DNA of 14,437 nucleotides, taken from NCBI GenBank assembly GCA_937885345.1, contig CAKZZH010000139.1, forward strand, positions 1-14,437, given 5' to 3'. The first letter of the stretch is position 1, and each line of letters starts with the position of its first letter. The stretch is from an uncultured Lachnospiraceae bacterium (GTDB lineage Bacteria > Bacillota > Clostridia > Lachnospirales > Lachnospiraceae). The notes beneath the pieces are model-generated. The model did no database searches. It was not told the DNA's origin and was given only the letters and a program-made list of their open reading frames with translations. Below, one piece after another: positions 1-7,222 of the stretch. The translations under genes and the position numbers were made by a program.

Positions 1-1209
1 AAAGCGGAGATAATTTTTTGATACAGGCGGAAAAAGCTTCAAATTCTGACGTACAAAGAAAATTTTATTATACGCAAGCTCTAGTGCATTTTCTTCAAGC
101 CAATCATCACTGTCCATTGTTGCGGCATCCTTGCTAAGGTCGCCGTCCGCAGGCATATACCTGGGAAGTTCAACCATCATAAGATTCTCGCTTGCAAGCA
201 TCTTGGCTTCCTCATTTGATCTGCCTTCTGCCTCATAGACCTCGGTGAGTCTCTGATAAAATAAGGTATAAGTATCCGGTGTTGAAATCGAGCAGAAATA
301 CGTACCGTTTGCAACATTTGAATATCTGCCGGTCTTAACCGAATCATCAATACATTCTTCGCTCATAATTCCGGCAAACTGCTTCATGGACAAAAGTCCG
401 AGCGCACTGTTTCCGGCTCCGAATCCAACATCTTCGGAATCTATCGTACCGTCGTCATTCTTGCCGAAAACATAGCCTCCGTAGGAGAATATGAATTCTG
501 CCATCATATACAGATCGTTAAGAGATGCAACCAGGCCGTAACTTGAGTCTTTGTTGGGACTTGGGTCATTTTCCCTTAAATAAAGCGAATATGCGTACAG
601 ATCATTCCAGTTCTCAAAGAAATCAGCCGTTTGGTTATTATTGTCATCCCATTCTTCCTGCCAGTTCTCGGGCATCAGATCCGCCCTGTAGAAAAGCATC
701 GGCTCCTGAACATTGATCGGAATACCACAGTAATAGGTTTTGCCGTCAACGGTTATTTTAAAAGCATCAAGCGCAGCAGCGGGAAGCTTGTCATAGCATT
801 CATAGTTTTCGACATCAAGTGCCATTATATGCTTATCCTCCGCATAGGTCATAAGCTTGTCATTGGCCTGATAGATAACATCAGGGCCATAACCGTAAGG
901 GCCGTTTTCCGCAAGATTCGAGTACTCCTCCATATTCGCGTCGATGGCCACAATGCCCTGATCGGCGTATTTCTCGTTAAATGCCTCAAGGAGCTTATCA
1001 AGATATCCCTGGGATTTGGCCGTGTCATTCTCAAGAATTCTCAGAGTAACCGTCTCTCCGGATGAAGCCGATGCACCTGTGGACGAAGAAGCATCCGCGC
1101 CCGAAAACACGCCCGAAGAAGTACCTGAAGAAGCATTACACCCTGCAAGAGAGAGAACCATAACCGCTCCCATAAGCCCTACTCCGATTCTGGTATTTAT
1201 CACTTTCAT
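1..1209 (-). CDS. Maltodextrin-type ABC transporter solute-binding lipoprotein (C-terminus cut by window edge)
   Basis: The gene runs off the left edge; 403 residues are visible. The N-terminus is a lipoprotein signal: a short basic start (K2, R7), a hydrophobic stretch, and lipobox L21-A-G-C24, so the mature protein should be anchored to the outer face of the membrane. A Ser/Ala/Gly-rich linker (about 25-48) leads into an extracellular solute-binding fold beginning TVTLRILEN, with family-typical stretches such as GPDVIYQANDKL, then YYCGIPINVQEPMLFYRADL, where a MalE-like protein has its ligand-cleft strands. The start ATG overlaps the amylase stop as ATGA, and its ribosome site (GGGAGG, 8 nt upstream) lies in the last amylase codons, so translation is probably coupled. 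With the cytoplasmic cyclomaltodextrinase upstream, the likely ligand is a malto-oligosaccharide or cyclodextrin. Permease genes would be expected beyond the edge. The solute-binding class is firm; the ligand is inferred from context. Confidence 0.9.
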   Translation of the reverse strand, partial: MKVINTRIGVGLMGAVMVLSLAGCNASSGTSSGVFSGADASSSTGASASSGETVTLRILENDTAKSQGYLDKLLEAFNEKYADQGIVAIDANMEEYSNLAENGPYGYGPDVIYQANDKLMTYAEDKHIMALDVENYECYDKLPAAALDAFKITVDGKTYYCGIPINVQEPMLFYRADLMPENWQEEWDDNNNQTADFFENWNDLYAYSLYLRENDPSPNKDSSYGLVASLNDLYMMAEFIFSYGGYVFGKNDDGTIDSEDVGFGAGNSALGLLSMKQFAGIMSEECIDDSVKTGRYSNVANGTYFCSISTPDTYTLFYQRLTEVYEAEGRSNEEAKMLASENLMMVELPRYMPADGDLSKDAATMDSDDWLEENALELAYNKIFFVRQNLKLFPPVSKNYLRF

Positions 1210-2885
1210 AAAATCTTCCTCCCGTTAATATCTATAAGTCTGCCACCCGCCTTAACCGTGCCGAGCGCACCGTCAACAGCTTTGGATGTATTGTTCAAAG
1301 CAAGCGTGATATCTTCCTTCTCATTTCTGTATCTTACAACAAGCAGTCCGTCATCATCATAGATCCTGACATTTGATGATCGCAAAGCATATTTGTCCCG
1401 GATATCTGAGAGAAGCGTAAGGATTTTATAAAGCTCTGAGGAATATATTTTACCGGCCTTATCCCAATCCATACAACGCCTGCAATCCGGATCGTATCCG
1501 CCCTTCATCATAAGCTCTGTCCCGTAAAATATGCATGGTGCGCCCGGAAACAGATACAAGAGACAAAGCGCGTTAATAAACGCATCCTTATTCTCCTTTA
1601 CCTCACTGAAGAATCTGTGGGTATCATGGCTGTCAAAAAGGTTGAGCATCATATCATTGACAACATCATTGTTACGGCAAAGAAGCTCGTTCAGCCTGTA
1701 AGCCATTTCTTCCGAATGGATCGTCTTCCTGGCAAAATAATCCAGGCAGCACTTGGTAAAGCCGTAATTCATTATGCTGTCATACTGATCGCCCCTGAGA
1801 TACGAGGATGCATCGTGCCAGTTCTCGCCTATGATAACTGCATCGCTCTTTGCGCTCTTAACGGCGATTCTGAATTTTCTCCAGAAATCATGGCTTACCT
1901 CATCGGAAACATCCAGTCTCCACCCGTCTATATCATACTCATTTATATAGTGCGTTGCCACACCGACCAGAAAATCGGCAACCTCGGGATTGGAAGTATT
2001 GAGCTTGGGCATATATTCACAATGTGCAAAGACCTCGTAATTAAGCCTCCCGGGATTGGGCTTGTCGCCTTTTATTATAAACCAGTCGTAATAGGGGCTC
2101 TTCCTGCCCTTTTCGCATACATCCTTAAACTGCGCCATTTCATTGCTGCAATGATTGAAAACCGCATCCAGCACAAGCTTCATTCCCTTTTCGTGACATG
2201 CCTTAACAAGATCCTTCAGATCCTGCGATGTCCCAAACTGCTCATCGATCCTGTAGTAATCGATAATATCATATTTGTGATTGGAAACCGAAGAAAAAAT
2301 CGGAGTGAGATAAAGCGCGTTGACACCGAGAGATGCTATATAATCAAGCTTCTTCCGTATACCTTTAAGATCGCCGCCGGCGAAGCTCTTAGAAGAAGGG
2401 ATATCTCCCCATTTAAGGTTGATATAAGACTTATCCTTATCATCACTGCCCATATTGAATCTGTCGACAAAGATCTGATAAAATCTTGCCTTATTCATCC
2501 AGGAAACGCGGCTTATCACATCCGACTTGTTAATATAGGCATACTGAAAGAAATTGTAGAACCCGATCGAATAATCATAAGTATCCGTAAGCCCTTCCTC
2601 GGAATAATACTTATACGCTTCACCGTCATAGAGGTAAAATACATACGCAATTCTCGGATCTTCAATGTGAAGACTTATGCTGTAATAGTCGAATATTTTA
2701 CTCTCCATAGTCTTAACCATGGGCTTCTTGATCTGCTTATCCGCGATCACATATTTGTTTTCGTAGCATATATATACCTCGCGAAGGTCCCCCTTTGCAC
2801 ACCGGAGCCTGATGGTAATATCGTGCTCCGATGTAGGGAAACAATACGCGCTGTCCATAATATGCAAGAGTGCACATTCATTCAT
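1206..2885 (-). CDS. GH13 cyclomaltodextrinase / neopullulanase-type alpha-glucan hydrolase, cytoplasmic
   Basis: A 559-residue GH13 enzyme with no signal peptide, so it acts in the cytoplasm on imported malto-oligosaccharides or cyclodextrins. An N-terminal beta domain (about 1-125, CBM34-like) precedes the TIM barrel. Conserved regions are visible: D240AVFNH (region I), MPKLN at 292-296 (region V, typical of the cyclomaltodextrinase/neopullulanase subfamily), GWRLD325 with the nucleophile, IIGE354 with the acid/base, and DSHD421 with the transition-state stabiliser. The catalytic triad is therefore intact. Start choice: the frame is open to 2957, but those 24 extra codons come from a GC-rich hairpin region. 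The ATG at 2885 has GGTGG 9 nt upstream and begins the natural N-terminal domain. It is the second gene of the operon, between the two lipoprotein genes, and overlaps the next gene by 4 bp (ATGA). The exact substrate among cyclodextrin, pullulan and linear dextrins cannot be told from sequence. Confidence 0.93.
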   Translation of the reverse strand: MNECALLHIMDSAYCFPTSEHDITIRLRCAKGDLREVYICYENKYVIADKQIKKPMVKTMESKIFDYYSISLHIEDPRIAYVFYLYDGEAYKYYSEEGLTDTYDYSIGFYNFFQYAYINKSDVISRVSWMNKARFYQIFVDRFNMGSDDKDKSYINLKWGDIPSSKSFAGGDLKGIRKKLDYIASLGVNALYLTPIFSSVSNHKYDIIDYYRIDEQFGTSQDLKDLVKACHEKGMKLVLDAVFNHCSNEMAQFKDVCEKGRKSPYYDWFIIKGDKPNPGRLNYEVFAHCEYMPKLNTSNPEVADFLVGVATHYINEYDIDGWRLDVSDEVSHDFWRKFRIAVKSAKSDAVIIGENWHDASSYLRGDQYDSIMNYGFTKCCLDYFARKTIHSEEMAYRLNELLCRNNDVVNDMMLNLFDSHDTHRFFSEVKENKDAFINALCLLYLFPGAPCIFYGTELMMKGGYDPDCRRCMDWDKAGKIYSSELYKILTLLSDIRDKYALRSSNVRIYDDDGLLVVRYRNEKEDITLALNNTSKAVDGALGTVKAGGRLIDINGRKIL

Positions 2886-2986
2886 ACTGTAATACCACCG
2901 TTCTTTTCTCTTACCATAACCTGCCCCGTGCGGGGGGATCGCCGCTTTGCGCGGCATAACCCGCGGCGCGACCTGCGCGAACTGAA
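2886..2986 (-). promoter_or_regulatory. GC-rich structured intergenic region between lipoprotein and amylase genes
   Basis: This 101-bp spacer is far richer in GC than the genes around it and can form several small hairpins: CCCC/GGGG at 2924-2927 with 2932-2935, GCCGC/GCGGC at 2941-2945 with 2951-2955, and CGCG/CGCG at 2967-2970 with 2976-2979. No U-tract follows on the minus strand, so it is not a classical terminator. It could be an mRNA-processing or stability element that sets different levels of the first gene and the downstream genes. Part of it (2931-2957) resembles the spacer upstream of the phosphatase gene. Confidence 0.45.
2895..2899 (-). promoter_or_regulatory. Ribosome binding site that fixes the amylase start at 2885
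   Basis: GGTGG on the minus strand sits 9 nt before the ATG at 2885-2883. The longer candidate start at 2957 has no comparable site and lies within a structured GC-rich stretch, so this site decides the start. Confidence 0.7.
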
Positions 2987-3766
2987 TTACTTGTTGATAG
3001 TAATACTCAGAGTATCAAGCGCCGAATTATCGGGATCTGTTGTAAGTGTGATGGTATAATTGCCTGACACAAGCACATTCACATTTGCGGTATTGGCGCT
3101 TCCGCCAAGGCTTCCACCGCTCTCAAACTGTGTCTCATCGATTTCGGTAAAACATCCGAAGCCTTTCTGTCCGTCCCATGACCAGTCATGGATAACCTGG
3201 AACTGATCGCCTTCAAAAAGATCTATTGTAATCTCAAATTCGTTTACCGCATCGCCTGTTGCCTTAAGTTCGAAGGACTCTTTAAGTTCATCGGAAATGT
3301 TTCCGGCCCAGTTGTTATCTTTTAACGGTCCGCTTGAAGATGTACCCGCAAGATACCATTTTCTGGTATCTGCCGTAACGTTCGTTTTCTTGAAGCTTCC
3401 GTAAAGTGTTGTATCCTCGGTAAATGTTGCACTTGCAAGATCCTTCTTGCTGCTCTCAAGGAATGTGGGCGTCTCATACCATCCGAGGAATTCGTAATCT
3501 TCCTTCGTCTCATATGCGCTGTAAGCCGAGCTGTCAACAATCTTGCCGCTTACCGCCTCGATGCTTCCAAGTGTATCCTTTCCGTCCATGAAAGTGATGC
3601 TAATTGTTGCTTCTGCAGCTGTTGTTTCCTCAGTCTCATTGCTTTGGTCTTCTGCGGTTGATGATGCTGAACTTGAAGATGCGGCATTAGTGCATCCCAT
3701 CGCAAGCATGCCTGCCATTGCAAGACAAAGCGTTCCTGTAAGTAACCTCTTAAAAATCTTTTTCAT
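2987..3766 (-). CDS. Secreted lipoprotein with InlB-type repeat and probable glycan-binding domain
   Basis: A 259-residue protein and the first gene of the glucan operon. It has a lipoprotein signal (KKIFKR basic start, hydrophobic core, A22-M-G-C25), then a Ser/Thr/Glu-rich linker to about residue 53. Residues 56-127 look like a Listeria/Bacteroides InlB B-repeat (Flg_new type): a beta strand, then FLGWYETP at 93-100 and TEDTTLYGSF at 117-125. The C-terminal part (136-259) starts with KWYLAGTSSSG and contains FEITIDLFEGDQFQVIHDWSWDG, resembling the beta-sandwich modules seen in starch-binding lipoproteins; the aromatic residues (W137, W153, W195, W197) could contact sugar. The start has GGAGG 8 nt upstream. 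The likely role is capturing starch or dextrin at the cell surface for the adjacent ABC importer. That role is inferred from domain look and context; I cannot name the C-terminal family with certainty. Confidence 0.85.
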   Translation of the reverse strand: MKKIFKRLLTGTLCLAMAGMLAMGCTNAASSSSASSTAEDQSNETEETTAAEATISITFMDGKDTLGSIEAVSGKIVDSSAYSAYETKEDYEFLGWYETPTFLESSKKDLASATFTEDTTLYGSFKKTNVTADTRKWYLAGTSSSGPLKDNNWAGNISDELKESFELKATGDAVNEFEITIDLFEGDQFQVIHDWSWDGQKGFGCFTEIDETQFESGGSLGGSANTANVNVLVSGNYTITLTTDPDNSALDTLSITINK

Positions 3767-3822
3767 AGTTTCGACCTCCGTAATCTCCTGTAAAATGACT
3801 CTCTTACCGATCCTACAGTTCT

Positions 3823-3851
3823 ACTTAAACGGTTAAGTTAATCGGTTAAGT
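3823..3851 (-). promoter_or_regulatory. Tandem LacI-type operators over the operon promoter
   Basis: Two overlapping 16-bp sites: 3823-3838 (ACTTAAACGGTTAAGT) and 3836-3851 (AGTTAATCGGTTAAGT). Each matches the perfect palindrome at 3932-3947 at 14 of 16 positions, and both have the central CG typical of LacI-family operators. Their centres are 13 bp apart. They begin directly downstream of the predicted minus-strand -10 box, so a bound repressor would block initiation of the glucan operon. Confidence 0.8.
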
Positions 3852-3853
3852 AA

Positions 3854-3882
3854 ACATTACCACAGCGATTCAAATCTGTCAA
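3854..3882 (-). promoter_or_regulatory. Sigma-A promoter of the glucan-utilisation operon
   Basis: On the minus strand, a perfect -35 TTGACA (3882-3877), a 17-bp spacer and a -10 TAATGT (3859-3854) that keeps the three most conserved positions (T, A and final T). The start site would fall near 3848, inside the tandem operators. Confidence 0.65.
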
Positions 3883-3900
3883 CTGTGAATTTATTAGGGT

Positions 3901-3929
3901 TTGACATTTTATGCTACACTGTGTATTAT
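3901..3929 (+). promoter_or_regulatory. Sigma-A promoter of the lacI-family gene
   Basis: Perfect -35 TTGACA (3901-3906), 17-bp spacer, -10 TATTAT (3924-3929). Its -35 box lies 18 bp from the divergent -35 of the operon, giving two back-to-back promoters. Confidence 0.85.
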
Positions 3930-3931
3930 GA

Positions 3932-3947
3932 ACTTAATCGATTAAGT
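3932..3947. promoter_or_regulatory. Perfect palindromic LacI-type operator at the repressor promoter
   Basis: ACTTAATCGATTAAGT is a perfect 16-bp palindrome with central CG. It covers the expected transcription start of the repressor gene (about 3936), so autorepression is predicted. Its centre is 96 and 109 bp from the centres of the two operon-side sites, distances at which DNA looping is possible. Confidence 0.85.
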
Positions 3948-3962
3948 GCGCAGGGGGTAAAT

Positions 3963-4841
3963 ATGGATAAAAAAGCCACAGCCAAGGATGTTGCAAGAGA
4001 AGCAGGGGTATCTGTAGCTACGGTTTCATATGTTATGAATAACAAGAAAGGCCAGAAAATAAGTGAAGCTACCCGCAAAAAGATACTTCAGATCGCGAAT
4101 CTGCTTCACTACACGCCCAGTCACGAAGCCATCTCTCTCGCGACGGGAAAGAACAATCTTATTGGGATCATGTACCATCTCAGGGAAGATTCTCCCTCAA
4201 GAAATCTTGAAATAATGCATACAGTAAATCTGCTTGTGGAGCGCTTTTGCAGGATGAAATACAACAGTATAATCATACCTTTCGACAAGGAATCCGCGCT
4301 CAAAGCGCCTAATCGCATGCTGGATGGAATTGTTGCCATAGACATACCGGAAAAGGATTTTAAGGAAATGGCCGGCAATTACTTCGTTCCCATCATCTGT
4401 GTGGATATGATCGTTAATGATTTCTTATTTTATCAGATATATACGGATGTGAACCGAATTAAGAAGGAGGCCGAAAAGGCACTGGGCAAAGGATATCTGC
4501 TTGTGACGGACAGGTACGACAACGACAGCTACAATAAGTATCTTGAGTCCTGCGTCTCGTCCGGCAAAGTGCTCTACTTCTCGGAATGCACAGAGGAAAC
4601 GCTCTCTTCCCTTGCAAGCAGGAAGCTCCTGGTCAACGGTTCGTACCTTGGTCTAATTATGAGTCGCTATGTAAAGCCCGAGAATATGGTGGTTTTCTCG
4701 TATCAAAGCGACCCCCATATCCTCTCATCATCGATAAAACAGATTCACAACGACATCGACAAGAAGTCAAATCTTGTTATGAACATTATGATGAATGCAT
4801 TCGAGCAGAAGTTTGACATTACACATGATTTTAAAATATGA
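3963..4841 (+). CDS. LacI-family transcriptional repressor of the glucan operon
   Basis: A 292-residue regulator. Residues 3-27 form the LacI helix-turn-helix (ATAKDVAREAGVS, then VATVSYVMN), followed by the third helix and hinge (SEATRKKILQIANLL at 34-48, ISLATGKNNLIGI at 57-69). The rest is a periplasmic-binding-protein-like sensor domain, but at about 225 residues it is some 40 shorter than usual and diverged in its C-terminal half. The frame is open upstream to 3885; that longer start would put the promoter and operator inside the gene. The ATG at 3963 has AGGGGG 5 nt upstream. It is transcribed divergently from the lipoprotein-amylase-transport operon, and matching operators lie on both promoters, so it should repress both and be released by a malto-sugar. 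The ligand is inferred from context only. Confidence 0.92.
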   Translation: MDKKATAKDVAREAGVSVATVSYVMNNKKGQKISEATRKKILQIANLLHYTPSHEAISLATGKNNLIGIMYHLREDSPSRNLEIMHTVNLLVERFCRMKYNSIIIPFDKESALKAPNRMLDGIVAIDIPEKDFKEMAGNYFVPIICVDMIVNDFLFYQIYTDVNRIKKEAEKALGKGYLLVTDRYDNDSYNKYLESCVSSGKVLYFSECTEETLSSLASRKLLVNGSYLGLIMSRYVKPENMVVFSYQSDPHILSSSIKQIHNDIDKKSNLVMNIMMNAFEQKFDITHDFKI

Positions 4842-4859
4842 TTTCCGGTTTACGGATAT

Positions 4860-5423
4860 CTACATCAGTTTCTCGTCGTAGATCGCTCTCTGACCGCCGA
4901 CATATTTGGGCCTGCGTCTGGCACAGATAATGCCTGCTTCGCCGATCCTGTCGAGAGAAATTTTCATCGGCACGACCACACTATGCATATGCATTCCGAT
5001 CATCGTACCGCCGATATCTATACCGGCATCGGCTTTGGCACCAATATCTTCAACGAGCACCGGTTCCCGGAATCTCTGATAACAAACGGTCGCAAACGCA
5101 CCTCCCGCATGATTGGGCTGCGGTATTGCATTGACCTGCTCAAAGCCGTATTTTATCATCATCTCGCGCTCCACAACAAGCGCACGGTTCAAATGCTCGC
5201 AGCACTGCGCCGCAGCATAAATTCCCCTCTCATTAAGAACCGGAATTATTCCGTCATACACAGCACCCGCAGAATCAAGGTTTGTCGCGGTTCCGATTTG
5301 GCTTCCGAGTATCTCGCTCGACGAACAGCCGATAACAAAAATCTCGCCCTCTCCGATCCCCGATTTCTCAAGGATTTCTATAACCGCCTGACGGCTCTGC
5401 TCAGTAATTATCTTTAGATTCAT
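4860..5423 (-). CDS. ywlG: YwlG / UPF0340 (TIGR01440, DUF436) family protein
   Basis: A 187-residue protein, full length for the family. Recognisable blocks are the N-terminal helix QSRQAVIEILEKSGI, IGCSSSEILGSQIG (31-44), AAQCCEHLNRALVVERE (71-87) and PQPNHAGGAFATV (101-113). The Cys/His-rich CCEHLNRA block is the family hallmark. The molecular function of this family is not established, and I see no motif that settles it. The start at 5423 has AAGGAGTG about 7 nt upstream and overlaps the 3' end of the phosphatase gene by 23 bp, so the two form an operon. In Bacillus subtilis ywlE (phosphatase) and ywlG are also near neighbours, which supports the call. Its stop is only 18 bp from the stop of the convergent lacI-family gene. 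Confidence 0.9.
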   Translation of the reverse strand: MNLKIITEQSRQAVIEILEKSGIGEGEIFVIGCSSSEILGSQIGTATNLDSAGAVYDGIIPVLNERGIYAAAQCCEHLNRALVVEREMMIKYGFEQVNAIPQPNHAGGAFATVCYQRFREPVLVEDIGAKADAGIDIGGTMIGMHMHSVVVPMKISLDRIGEAGIICARRRPKYVGGQRAIYDEKLM

Positions 5424-5895
5424 TGTCTGACACTCCTTCTATCAAAGCCTCACAGCCGCGCACTATCTGCCTGTACACCCCGCCGAAATCACCGGTATAC
5501 CAGGGATCGTCGATATCCTCTGACCTCCCTGTAAAATCCATAAGGAGCCTTATTTTACCCTCCGGGTCTCCTCCGAGGATCTTGCGCATATATCGCATAT
5601 TGAGGCCTTCCATACCAATAATATAATCCCATTTGTCATAATCGTCACGCCTAAGTTGCCTTGCGCGCTTGCTGCCGACTCCAAGCTCGTTTTCGGGCAC
5701 ACCTATCCCGTGCCTCGCAAGCTCCGCCTTCGCCGGCGGATACACGCCATTCCCAATCTCCTCAGTCGATGTCGCCGCAGACTCAATATAAAATTCATCG
5801 GCAACGCCCCTCTTCACAACCATATCCTTCAAAACAAACTCAGCCATGGGCGAACGGCAGATGTTGCCCCAGCAGACGAATAATATTCTTATCAT
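5401..5895 (-). CDS. Low-molecular-weight protein (tyrosine) phosphatase
   Basis: A 164-residue LMW-PTP. The catalytic P-loop is at the N-terminus: C8-W-G-N-I-C-R14-S15, with C8 the nucleophile and R14 binding phosphate. The general acid is D130 in DDPWYTGDF (129-137). In the homologous Bacillus YwlE the P-loop is CTGNTCR, and the second Thr is reported to favour phospho-arginine; here that position is I12, as in tyrosine phosphatases, so phosphotyrosine is the more likely substrate. An AGAGG lies 11 nt upstream of the ATG, with AGGG closer. The gene overlaps ywlG downstream by 23 bp. The first 12 codons are repeated at 7407-7445, on the other side of ATPase 1, which suggests that the 5' end of this gene was replaced or duplicated when the ATPase cassette arrived. 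Confidence 0.92.
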   Translation of the reverse strand: MIRILFVCWGNICRSPMAEFVLKDMVVKRGVADEFYIESAATSTEEIGNGVYPPAKAELARHGIGVPENELGVGSKRARQLRRDDYDKWDYIIGMEGLNMRYMRKILGGDPEGKIRLLMDFTGRSEDIDDPWYTGDFGGVYRQIVRGCEALIEGVSDNESKDNY

Positions 5896-5917
5896 ATCCC
5901 TAAAATCCTCTGTTTCT

Positions 5918-5944
5918 CGGGGGTTCCCCCGTTTTACGCGCCAT
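5918..5944 (-). repeat. GC-rich palindromic intergenic element upstream of the phosphatase gene
   Basis: It contains CGGGGG-TT-CCCCCG (5918-5931), an almost uninterrupted palindrome, next to ttttacgcgccat. Read on the minus strand it aligns with 2931-2957 upstream of the amylase gene at 20 of 27 positions (both run ATG-CGCG-AAA-CGG then CCCCCG). No minus-strand U-tract follows. It may be one copy of a dispersed palindromic repeat family, or only a similar GC-rich hairpin. Confidence 0.4.
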
Positions 5945-5989
5945 GTGCTACGCGCTGCGTTGCGATTCAGAAACGTAGAAAAGACGCAT

Positions 5990-6022
5990 TTCGCAAATTT
6001 AAAATATTCTCATATTTGCGAA
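5990..6022. repeat. Inverted repeat TTCGCAAAT / ATTTGCGAA across the end of ATPase 1
   Basis: A perfect 9-bp inverted repeat (5990-5998 with 6014-6022) with a 15-nt loop; the ATPase 1 stop codon (6010-6012) lies in the loop. There is no strong U-tract after it on the minus strand, so a terminator role is doubtful. The same TTTCGCA/TGCGAAA core flanks the promoter at the other end of the gene. Confidence 0.6.
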
Positions 6023-7203
6023 CTGTCAAGCCACCTTGCTATATCGATGATCCTTATGCCTTCATGCTGGCTCTCTTCATGTTTCGTTCTGGCTATCAAT
6101 AGTTTGGGATAGGCATCTTTTATGCTAAGCAAAGGCTTTACTTCTCTTTGGAAAGTATCTTCTCTTGATATATCATCGGAGACCTGTATATAGATCTTTG
6201 AACCCTCCTTGATCGCCACAAAGTCTATCTCCTTATCATAGAGTTTTCCTACATAAACCTCGTAGCCGCGCCTCAACAGTTCTATCGCAACTATGTTTTC
6301 GTATAGATGTCCGTAATCTGCGTTTTTCGTCCCTATCTCAGAAAATCTGAACGACAGATCCGAAAGGTAGTATTTCTTATCCGATTCAAGATACCGCTTG
6401 CCCTTGATATCGTATCTTTGTATAGGGTAAAACAAAAATGATTTACAGTAATAATCTATGTATGAGCCCACGGTCTTATCATTGGTTTTATATGTACCGG
6501 AAGTTAGCTTTGACGCAACATTCCTGATCGATGTCTGATTTCCCACATTATCCATCAGGAAATCGCCGATCATTAGCAGAAGGTCCTCGTTCTCAACCTT
6601 ATATTTTGTTATTATGTCCTTAACAATCGTCGTTCGATAGATACCATTTACGTATTTCCTGGCATCCTCATCCGATTTGTAAAGATATGATCCGGACATT
6701 CCTCCTCTTTTAACATAATCGTCAAAGGATTCATCAATCCGGGATGATGGATAGTATCTTAAATACTCGGAAAAAGAGAATGGATACATGCTTATCTCGC
6801 ATACTCTCCCGCCAAACAATGTTGCAAGATCGCTGGATAAGAGGAACGCATTGGATCCTGTAAGAAAAATATTGTACAGCTCCTCTTCATATATGCCGTT
6901 TATGACCCTTTCAAAGCCTTCGCACAATTGAATCTCATCAACAAACAGGTAGTTATCCTTTTGCGGATCATGTTTCTCTTCGATGTATTTGTAGAGATTA
7001 TCGGGATTTAACAGTAGTTCATACTTCTTCATGTTAAGTTTAATATGAACTATGTTAGTGGAATCCGTAGAAATCATCTCGATGAATGAATCCATCAATT
7101 TTGATTTTCCGCTTCGTCTAACCCCCGTGATCACCTTTATATCAGGAACATCTTTCACGGCATAAAGCCTGTTTAAGTAATGATCTCTTTGTACTAGTTT
7201 CAT
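6010..7203 (-). CDS. AAA ATPase of the AAA_14/DUF4143 type (ATPase 1)
   Basis: A 397-residue P-loop ATPase. Walker A is G27VRRSGKS34, Walker B YLFVDE (D89, E90), a sensor-like strand FLTGSN is at 113-118, and GGRV (131-134) resembles the conserved arginine before the SMYPFSFSEYLR block. The C-terminal DUF4143 part (about 195-397) includes YLESDKKYYLSDLSFR and a nuclease-like core KEIDFVAI (D327) followed by IYIQVSDD (338-345). The catalytic E-x-K expected of an active PD-(D/E)xK nuclease is replaced by Q340-V-S, so cleavage is unlikely; this degeneracy is common in this subfamily. The start has GAGGTG 7 nt upstream. It has its own promoter and lies between two copies of the 5' end of the phosphatase gene. 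Family members are common in gut and rumen bacteria and in archaea, with no settled function. A role in defence is only suggested by its neighbourhood. Confidence 0.9.
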   Translation of the reverse strand: MKLVQRDHYLNRLYAVKDVPDIKVITGVRRSGKSKLMDSFIEMISTDSTNIVHIKLNMKKYELLLNPDNLYKYIEEKHDPQKDNYLFVDEIQLCEGFERVINGIYEEELYNIFLTGSNAFLLSSDLATLFGGRVCEISMYPFSFSEYLRYYPSSRIDESFDDYVKRGGMSGSYLYKSDEDARKYVNGIYRTTIVKDIITKYKVENEDLLLMIGDFLMDNVGNQTSIRNVASKLTSGTYKTNDKTVGSYIDYYCKSFLFYPIQRYDIKGKRYLESDKKYYLSDLSFRFSEIGTKNADYGHLYENIVAIELLRRGYEVYVGKLYDKEIDFVAIKEGSKIYIQVSDDISREDTFQREVKPLLSIKDAYPKLLIARTKHEESQHEGIRIIDIARWLDSSQI

Positions 7204-7222
7204 AGTTTTTCACCTCACTGCA

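Noticed and set aside
2886..2957. Longer N-terminus for the amylase
   Set aside because: The extra 24 residues come from GC-rich hairpin DNA and have no homologous look; the ATG at 2885 has a well-spaced ribosome site.
1617..3059. 480-codon open frame on the plus strand
   Set aside because: It runs antisense through the amylase gene, whose catalytic motifs are all intact, and its own product is an Ile/His-rich sequence without recognisable domains.
3885..3962. Upstream GTG start for the LacI-family gene
   Set aside because: It would place the promoter and the perfect operator inside the coding region; the ATG at 3963 has a strong ribosome site and begins the DNA-binding domain normally.
4842..4859. 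Bidirectional terminator between the convergent lacI-type and ywlG genes
   Set aside because: Only a 4-bp stem (TCCG/CGGA, 4844-4856) is visible and there is no U-tract; the 18-bp gap is too short for a supported call.
5918..5935. Plus-strand terminator (CGGGGGTTCCCCCG followed by TTTT)
   Set aside because: No plus-strand gene ends nearby, the loop would be very tight and the T-tract is only four bases; better treated as a palindromic element.
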